64,000 nucleotides of DNA from Cryptomeria japonica (Eukaryota > Streptophyta > Pinopsida > Cupressales > Cupressaceae): NCBI RefSeq assembly GCF_030272615.1, contig NC_081409.1, positions 875,676,594 to 875,740,593 of the forward strand. The letters are read 5' to 3'. Positions 57,078 to 64,000 of the stretch are shown piece after piece; the stretch's first letter is position 1; each line of letters starts with the position of its first letter. A program made the position numbers and the translations under genes. Below the pieces are notes generated by a model. That model did not search any database and was not told the origin of the DNA. It saw only the letters and a list, made by a program, of their open reading frames with translations.

Positions 57078-58104
57078 CTACTTTCCTTTCTCATTTGCTT
57101 TATCATTATTAATCAGTGTAGTCTTGCTTCTGCGGTACTTAGCAATATGACCTATTTTGTTGCATGCATAACATGTAACATTGTTCTTTTGAATTGCTTT
57201 GACATATCCGATGTCATTCCTTGACCTACATTGATTAGCCAAATGTCCAAAATTTTGATATACATGATATTTAACATTCATTCTGCAATCCTCTGACTTA
57301 TGACCATATTTCTTGCAATTTGTGCATTGACGGGAACTAAAGTGTAGTTTTGATTTGCTCTATTTCTACATTGTCCATCCATATGCCCAAATTTATTACA
57401 AACAAAACATCTACCATTGAATAAGCATTATATTTCCTTACCAGTTTCCTTTGGTCTGATTATTTCTGCATACCGATTGTCTGATCTTCATTTGCAGTAC
57501 CAGAGCTTTCACCTTGTACAAATCCAAGTCCTCTATAATCATCATTTTGCCTTTGTCTTTTCAATAAATCATCCAACTGTGTAGCACTAATCTTGAATTT
57601 TTCTTTATACTCACTTGTAGTAGTCAGATAATCTCTCAGAGTTATTATTTGTCTTTCAAGATCTTGTTTATTATTTTGGGATTGTACCAAATTAGTTTTC
57701 AATATATCATTCTCATGAGCCAATCTACCACATTCTTCAGATTTGTTCTTCAGAGATACAGCAAGATTTTCTTCCTTCTTCTTTCTGTCCTCAATATCTT
57801 TAGACATCCTCATAGTCAAGTCTTTCATTTCATTCTTCATGAGAATGTTTTCTTGACTCAGCTTCTGACATTGTTATTTAAGTGCATCTTTCTCTTCATC
57901 ATCCAGGTTTTGCAAAAGTTCCTTTCTCTTAGCTTGAGTAGATGATAACCTTTCTTGCAAAACAAGAATGAATTTATTAGTAGAATTCAATTCATCTTGC
58001 AGTTTCAAGTTCTTCATCCTTTCAACATCATAATCTTTGAGTGCCATCTCAAGTTGCTTCTCCATAGCCATGTTCAATGATTTTGGTTTCAGGATCTTCC
58101 TCAA
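57078..58104 (-). pseudogene. ORF1 of N2: coiled coil plus four CCHC zinc knuckles
   Basis: A Met at 58104-58102, about 27 bases after the primer site, starts a coiled-coil region that stays in one frame to 57460 with a single stop near 57874. Heptad-like runs include LEMALKDYDVERMKNLKLQ and RLAHENDILKTNLVQ. After a frameshift come four knuckles: CFVCNKFGHMDGQC (about 57413-57370, intact), CTNCKKYGHKSEDC (about 57335-57295, intact), YHVYQNFGHLANQC (two Cys lost) and CYACNKIGHIAKYR (last Cys lost). The order and the phrase STTSEYKEKFKIS match ORF1 of N3 (STTNEYTKKFKIS). It probably binds the element RNA, by analogy with Gag. Confidence 0.7.
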
Positions 58105-58130
58105 GTTGTTAAACTTCCTCCAAGGTACCG

Positions 58131-58145
58131 AGATCTAATACCAAT
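58131..58145 (-). promoter_or_regulatory. tRNA-Met-type primer-binding site of N2
   Basis: The minus strand reads ATTGGTATTAGATCT right after the 5' LTR, with two changes from TGGTATCAGAGC. Confidence 0.75.
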
Positions 58146-59019
58146 TGTTGGAATACAATGAATCCAAGAACACTGAGAGGGGGGGGGGGTGAATCAGTGT
58201 TCTATCGGTAATACAATATTTTAACTTTTTATAACATACACATATAAACTGGTAAATGAAGAAAAATATAACATGAAGTAAATAAATCAGCCACATGAAT
58301 GAACACCATAACACATTGCATTTATACGTGGAAAACCTCAAAGAGGAAAAACCACAGTGGGATTTGTGACCCACAATATCAATTCACCAACTATATGAAA
58401 GATATTACATAGCATGGGGACCTACACATGTAGGGAGGCACACTTCCTAGAGAACGTTGCTCAACACAAAAGAGTCTCACTGACTACAATCTTCTGCTGA
58501 GATAAAACAATAATGTTGAACTCACAAAAATGCATCTGTAATACCAAAAAGAGTTTTAGTTATAGCTTTGTTCTGTACCAGTTCATAAACCCTGAATCCT
58601 TCTATCGGCATCTCCTTTCCTCCAAGAATTCTTCACAATCCATCTACTGATGATAGCATGATATTATATTCGCATAAAAATAACCTACATACATATCCTT
58701 CACATTACACAGTTCTTCTACCTTTTCCTATCTATATATCTCACAAAATGACCTAACAGACTAACTTATATACCCTCTACAAATAATATGCCTTATGTTG
58801 GCTTACAATACAAAATATATTCAATGTCAGTCCTATACAATGATTTACAAAATGATTTTACAAATAAAACCTTTCAGACCCAGACTAATGTCGGCTCCAC
58901 TGAAGTGCAGGATGTCGGTGTATGCCTCCAAATGTTGGTAGCTACCGATATATGCCTTCTATAGAATCTTGTTGCCATCAATGACAACATATGAATCCAA
59001 TGAGTGTCAATTGCCAACA
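58146..59019 (-). repeat. 5' LTR of N2 (family B)
   Basis: 874 bases, plus-strand ends TGTTGGAAT and TTGCCAACA. The signature G run is 11 bases (about 58179-58189). It is the partner of 51772-52659. Confidence 0.9.
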
Positions 59020-59290
59020 TGACCATGGTATGCGTCCCATCCAAACTATGACTCTATTGTAATCAATTGGAAACAACAACAAAATGGCGACTCTACTGGG
59101 GAGTGTTTAGAGTCTCTGGTGAAAATGGCCTTGGAGATTGAGATTGGTCTCTCATAGATTGAGTTTATGATTAGTCCCTCATCCCTAGTCATCACTTTAT
59201 TAGTTGGTCCACTGATCCAATGCCTTGGAGGTTGAGTTTGGCCTCTCATAGAGGAACTCTGGAGTAATCAGTTAGAAACACCAACAAAAT
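59020..59290 (+). repeat. Repeat block P, copy 2, internally duplicated
   Basis: TAATCAATTGGAAACA..AACAAAATGGCGACTC, CCTTGGAGATTGAG, TCTCTCATAGA and GATTAGTCCCTCATCCC occur, followed by a second CCTTGGAGGTTGAG, TCTCTCATAGA and TAATCAGTTAGAAACA. The last part is a second, partial unit. See 50640-50830. Confidence 0.6.
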
Positions 59291-59386
59291 GTATGATAAA
59301 ACATATATGAACCAATATCCATCTAGATAAATAGGTTTGACATCAATGACAACCGTATAATCTCATTCTAATAACAATCTCCAACA
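59291..59386 (-). repeat. Truncated 3' LTR of a copia element
   Basis: On the minus strand an LTR start TGTTGGAGATTG at 59386 follows a purine run (CAAAGGGTGGTAT, 59387-59399) and contains CATTGATGTCAAACC. Only about 95 bases remain before block P. Confidence 0.5.
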
Positions 59387-59515
59387 ATACCACCCTTTGT
59401 CATTGATAGCAATGCTAATAAATAACAACACCAATGAAAATTAATAATCTCACAACAACTCTCTCCCATAATCTTGTAACAACTCTCTCTCCACTAATCT
59501 CACACCAACGCTCTT

Positions 59516-60728
59516 TGTTGGCAATTTTATGGAATTTATTAATGATGTTTTGCCATTGATGTCAACACTAGCTACTTTGGTTGTTTACCGGTATATGGTT
59601 GGTCTCGATAGGATGATTGGTTTCTGGTTGGTATGATCATGTTGATCTGGTATACTCTGGTATGCTTTGGCTTATGGAATTGGCTTAGATCTTCTATTCA
59701 TTCTATTCAGATATATGTTCAGTTAGTTGGTATTGATTTTGTGGTTGGATGCTATCTTATATGCTGGTCAGCCTGGTTCATTGATTTGGTAAGGGTTTCA
59801 ATGGTAGAGCTTTGTTGAAGATCTTTTAATATTATACATAAGTGGTGTTGGTGCAGCTTCTAGAAGGGATTCAGGATGCTGATGGTGATCATGTTTGAGC
59901 CTTGACTGATTGGAATAATTACTTTAGCAAGTGTGGACCTAAATTGGGTCCGGTACTATCTAGGTTATGGACCGACTTAATGTAACGTGTTGGACTCCTG
60001 AATGTGTTTCTAGGATAACTTATGGGTTGGATGATATTTGTTTGGCCTCAGGCTGATGTGTTTTATAATTATGTAATACGTTTTATTGTCTGGGTGGCCG
60101 ACCTAATTGTTTAAGGTCTAGGGTTGGTATACATATGTGTATGATCTCATTGTAGATCATGGTATGCAAGCGAATAATATAATAATCATTGATGCAGAGG
60201 ATTTGGTCAATCATAGGTGATCGATTTGGGTTTACGCAAGAGTTTAAGACCTCTGGTATTGAGCTTAACTAGAACTGTACTCAAGCATAGGAGATGTTAT
60301 TATTGCAGTTCATACTTCCTTCCGGATTGTAGTTTGGATTTCTTATGTAGTCAATGAGACTCCTTTTGTAATGAGTAGGGTGCTCAAGGTTGTTGGCCTT
60401 CCTGCAAGTGTGGGCTCCTCAATTTTTTAATCACATACTTACTCCAAAAGTATTATCTGACTGTGGGTAGGCTTCCCACTATGGTTTTTCCCTTTACCAG
60501 GTTTTCCACATACAAATCTTGGTGTCATGTGGATGGTAACTATTCTCTAATTGTTTCTTGTGCTTAATTGGTATATCTGTTAGTTTGGGAATTGGTTTAT
60601 GTATTTCGGTATTGATCTTATGTGTTTTGGTAATAAGGTTTTAAATGCTTAAGGTTCTAGTAATTTGATGACAACTGATTCACACCCCCCCTTCTCATTT
60701 GTCCTCTGGTTATTTGAACTGTCTAACA
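59516..60728 (+). repeat. Solo LTR (copia-A-like family)
   Basis: It starts TGTTGGCAATTTTATGG and ends GTCTAACA, 1213 bases, with near-duplicates CTCTT (59511-59515) and CTCTC (60729-60733). The beginning matches the minus-strand start of the copia-A LTR (TTTTGxxATTGATGTCAACACTAG). The C-run signature is near 60678-60692. It sits beside a polypurine run of the older copia element (AAAGGGGGAGAG on the minus strand, 60740-60729). Confidence 0.8.
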
Positions 60729-60879
60729 CTCTCCCCCTTTGATGACAATTAAAAAAGGCATTGAACATACTAACCAACTCACCTGACTTCTCCCCTTGTA
60801 AGAAACATTAACATCAATCTAGGAAACAAGGAGCACTAAATCTCCCATTACATAGATGCACCACCAAAATTGCATCTAG

Positions 60880-61610
60880 TTAGAAAAATGAGGGGCAATA
60901 ACCCCTTAATTTTTCCTCGAATACTCAAAAGTATCCTTTTCCAATGCCTTTGTAAAAATGTCTATTATCTACTCTGATGTAGAAATGTATTCTAGTTTGA
61001 ATTCCTTTTCTACAACCTTCTCTCTCAAGAAATAATAACGGATTGAAATATGTTTAGTTCTTGAATGCATAACTAAATTCTTTGAAATTTTTATACCTCT
61101 AGTGTTATCACACATAGTAGGAATAGAATCATCATATACTACTCTAATATCCTTAAGAGTTTGCTTCATCCACAAAACTTGAGTAGAACAAAGATTCTAT
61201 AGCAATATATTCATCTTCAACAGTTGATGATGATACGAATTCTTGTTTCTTACTCATCCATGAAACCAATATGTCTCCCAAAAAGAATACGCCACCACTG
61301 GTACTCTTCTTGTCATCTACACTTTCAGCCCAATCAACATTTGTATATACCTTCAACATGAAATACCTAGCTTTATTGTACCAAAATCCAAAATCCTAAG
61401 TTTGTTTCAGATTTCTGAAGATCCTTTTCACTATTTGATCATGAGTCTATTTCGGACTACTTGAAATCTTGCAACCAAACATATAGCCTACATGATAGAT
61501 GGTTTAGAATCAGTAAGATACAATAGTCCTCCAATCATAGATCTTTACTTCTTTTGATCAACATCCAGAGATGCATCATATTTTCCTAACTTGCATCCAA
61601 TGCAAGATTC
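60880..61610 (-). pseudogene. Ty1/copia RT C-terminus and RNase H fragment
   Basis: On the minus strand: RSMIGGLLYLTDSKPSIM (about 61545), VYTNVDWAESVDDKKSTSGGVFFLG (about 61345-61270), VSSSTVEDEYIA (about 61220), then WMKQTLKDIRV, CDNTRGIKISKNLVMHSRTKHISIRY (61175-61040) and a tail with IFTKALE near 60950. These are the standard copia RNase H blocks. Frameshifts near 61160 and a stop at 60969 break it. Its 3' polypurine run and LTR lie to the left beyond the solo LTR. Confidence 0.85.
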
Positions 61611-61624
61611 TAAATGCCTCCGTT

Positions 61625-64000
61625 ATAGAGATTGCATCTAAAAATAAGACTAAAGGTAATATTTTTCACTTTAATGCTGGTGAGAAAAGTTGTTTGATTG
61701 CTTAGATAGATGAAAGCTGGTTGTGGCATAGAAGGATGTGTCATGCTAATTTTGACTACATGATTAAGATAAGTTCTATTTAAGTTGTTAGAGATTTGCC
61801 TAAGATTGTGAAACCTTCTAATCTAGTATGTAAATAATGTCAATTGGGGAAGCAAACAAGAATTTCATTTAAGAGTAAGCCATATACATCCAGTGGATTA
61901 TTAGATCTTATGCATATCGATTTGTGTGGTCCTACAAGAGTGAGAAGTGTGTAGGGTGACAAATATTTCATCTTATTGATTGATGACTACTATATAATGA
62001 TGTGGGTTACCTTTTTAAGGGCGAAATTAGAAGCACTAGAGAAATTCCAGATATTCGAATATAAGGTGGAGATAAAGACATGATTGAAGATGAAATGTTT
62101 GAGATCTGACAAAGGAGGATAATTCACATCCAGTGAGTTTGATTCATTTTTGTGAAAAGAAAGGAATTAGAAGACAACTATTTGCTCATAGAACCCCTCA
62201 GTAGAATCAAGTTGTTGAAAGGAAGAACAAAACTATTTTGGATGCTACCAGGACTATATTGATTGAAGGAGATGTTGCAAAGACCTTTTAGAGATAAGTT
62301 TTTAGCACTGTTGTGTACACATTCAATCGGGTACATATAAAAGGTGATTTTGGTAAGACTCCTTATGAGTTATGGTTTGGTCATGTTCCTACAGTTAGAT
62401 ATTTAAGATTTTTTGGAAGTAAATGTTATATCAAAAGAGATGAGGATATAGGAAAGTTTGATGCAAGATGTGATGAAGGAATCTTCTTGGGTTATTATAC
62501 TAAGAGCAAGGGCTACCGGTGTTACAATAAGAGGTTGAAGAAGATAGTGGAAAGTAAAAATGCGAAGGTTAATGAATGCCATAGAAAGCATATCAAAGCA
62601 TGTGGATATGAGTTTGATGATCAGAATATCATTTCAAAGCAATTGCAGGCTGAGAACTTGAAGTAGAATGCTTCGGTAGAGACAGTTAATCCAGATATTA
62701 TTGTTGTCGGTGAAGAAGCTCAAGAACCTAAAAATCAGAATAATTAGAAGACACCAAGGTATATGAAATTAAATCATTCAAAAAATTTGATCACTGGTGA
62801 TAAAAATAAAGGTGTGATGACTAGAAGAAGGATTGCTATTGAAGAAATATGTTTGATTTCCAAGATTGAACCTAAAGATGTTGTTGAAGCTTGTAAAGAT
62901 AAGAATTGGATAAGAGTTATGGAAGAAGAGTTGAATCAAATTGAGAAGAATAATACATAGGAACTTGTTCGGAGACCTAAAGATAAGAATGTGATTGGTA
63001 CTAAATGGGTGTTCTTGATTAAATTGAATGAATTCGGTGAAGTGGTTAGAAACAAAGCAATACTGGTATGTAAAGGATTTTCACAGATGGAAGGAATTGA
63101 TTATGAGGAGACTTTTTCCCCAGTAGCTAGAATTGAGCTATTAGATTACTTCTTGCATATGATTCTTATAATAATTTCAAGGTCTATCAAATGGATGTTA
63201 AGTCAGCCTTTTTAAATGTTGATTTGGAAGAGGAAGTCTACATTGAGAAACCAGAAGGATTTCATTATCAAATGAAGGAGACATGGTATGCAGATTGAAG
63301 AAAGCACTGTATGGACTTAAACAAGCCCCTAGAGCCTAGTATGCTAGATTGGATAGGTATTTGATGAAGTTGGGATTTTGTAAAGGTATTGTTGATAGTA
63401 ATTTATACTTTAAGGTTGATAATGATAACATATTGATTGTTGAAGTCTTTTTTGATAACATTATTATTGGAGGAAATGATGCTTTAAGTATGACGTTTGT
63501 TGATGATATGCAAAAAGAGTTTGAGATGTCTATGATAAGTGAGATGAAATTATTCTTAGGATTGTAGATTACATAGACTGTTAAAGGCATTTTCATTTCT
63601 CAATCTAAGTATTCGATGGAACTATTGAAGAAGTTCGGGTTAGATGACTCCAAACATGTTGGAACTCCTATGATGACTAGATGCAGGTTGACTAAGCAAA
63701 ATGAATCTCCAAAAAATTAATTAAACTTTGTATAGATCTATGGTTGGTGGATTGTTATACTTGACTCAGACTAGACTAGATATTATGTATGTTCTTCGTC
63801 TTTGTGCAAGATTTCAAGATGATCCTAAAGAAAGTCATGTTATTGTTGTGAAGAGGATTTTCAAATACTTGAAGAGGACAATTGATTATGGTTTGTGGTA
63901 TCTAAAGAATGATTATTTGATGTTATGTGCTTATACTAATGTTGATTGGGTAGGTGTTGTTGATGATCGAAAGAGCACTAGTAGTGGAGCTTTCTTTTTG
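61625..64000 (+). pseudogene. Ty1/copia integrase, RT and RNase H start, running off the right edge
   Basis: Plus-strand blocks: WLWHRRMCHANFD (about 61715), NLVCK-CQLGK, LDLMHIDLCGPTR (about 61902), YFILLIDDYYIMMWVTFL (about 61955), CLRSDKGG (about 62100), then YTFNRVHIKGDFGKTPYELWFG (about 62313) and FDARCDEGIFLGYYTKSKGYR (about 62458) of integrase. RT follows: [16 protein letters not shown] (about 63000), [26 protein letters not shown], the palm region VFFDNIIIGGND (about 63445; the DD pair has become D-N), and YRSMVGGLLYLTQTRLDIMY (about 63730). VDWVGVVDDRKSTSSGAFFL of RNase H reaches the end of the window. Many stops. The closest relative here is copia-A. Confidence 0.85.

Larger units (their letters stand above)
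51772..59019 (-). mobile_element. N2: complete LTR retrotransposon with no pol genes
   Basis: Two LTRs (51772-52659 and 58146-59019), a tRNA-Met-type primer site at 58131-58145, three polypurine tracts at 52660-52825, and two reading frames on the minus strand (ORF1 58104-57078, ORF2 about 57000-52909). Internal length is about 4.05 kb after removing the solo LTR at 53847-55281. Nothing in it resembles protease, integrase, RT or RNase H. Flanking pentamers TGCCT and TGACC agree at only three of five bases. It must have used enzymes supplied by another element; copia-A shares its primer and polypurine organisation. Confidence 0.8.

Overview
The window is plant nuclear DNA made almost entirely of decayed, nested LTR retrotransposons. 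I found no intact host gene, no rRNA or tRNA gene, no CRISPR array and no bacterial feature. Plant origin follows from the lineages present: a chromovirus with a chromodomain, a Tat-type Ty3 element with two RNase H domains, an Athila-like Ty3 element, several Ty1/copia elements primed by initiator tRNA-Met, and a plant-mobile-domain reading frame. Deep nesting, frequent stops and sister LTRs that differ at very roughly one base in ten or more by eye suggest a large, slowly purged genome such as a gymnosperm; that last step is inference.

Layout. 1-1855: the 3' end of a pol-less element (N1) with its 3' LTR, inserted in a chromovirus (integrase and chromodomain 1856-3157, probable LTR to 3912). 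About 4641-23015: a Tat-type element on the minus strand, with gag, protease, RT, RNase H, second RNase H and integrase from 20280 down to 13036. Antisense to it lies a plant-mobile-domain frame (8206-10240), followed by repeats, a polypurine tract and a 3' LTR split by a solo LTR (4919-6027). This block interrupts a dispersed repeat whose uninterrupted copy is at 48183-48716.

23457-35531: a deep nest. A copia RT/RNase H fragment is split by a solo LTR (24165-25587). An LTR-like repeat is split by a solo LTR (26310-35165), which is split by a complete copia element (26384-34288), which is split by another solo LTR (30387-31216). 35532-39368: the 5' half of a second pol-less element (N3). 39369-about 47300: an Athila-like element on the plus strand with a long extra frame after integrase.

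50640-51771: the 5' region of another Ty3-like element. 51772-59019: a complete pol-less LTR element (N2) with two LTRs, a primer-binding site, polypurine tracts and two reading frames, but no protease, integrase, RT or RNase H; a solo LTR (53847-55281) sits inside it. 59291-64000: copia fragments in opposite orientations plus a solo LTR (59516-60728), running off the right edge.

The most interesting object is the pol-less family N1/N2/N3. It encodes a coiled-coil protein with four CCHC knuckles (ORF1) and a long unrecognised coiled-coil-rich protein (ORF2). It shares its primer site and 3' polypurine organisation with the complete copia element, so it probably depended on copia enzymes in trans.
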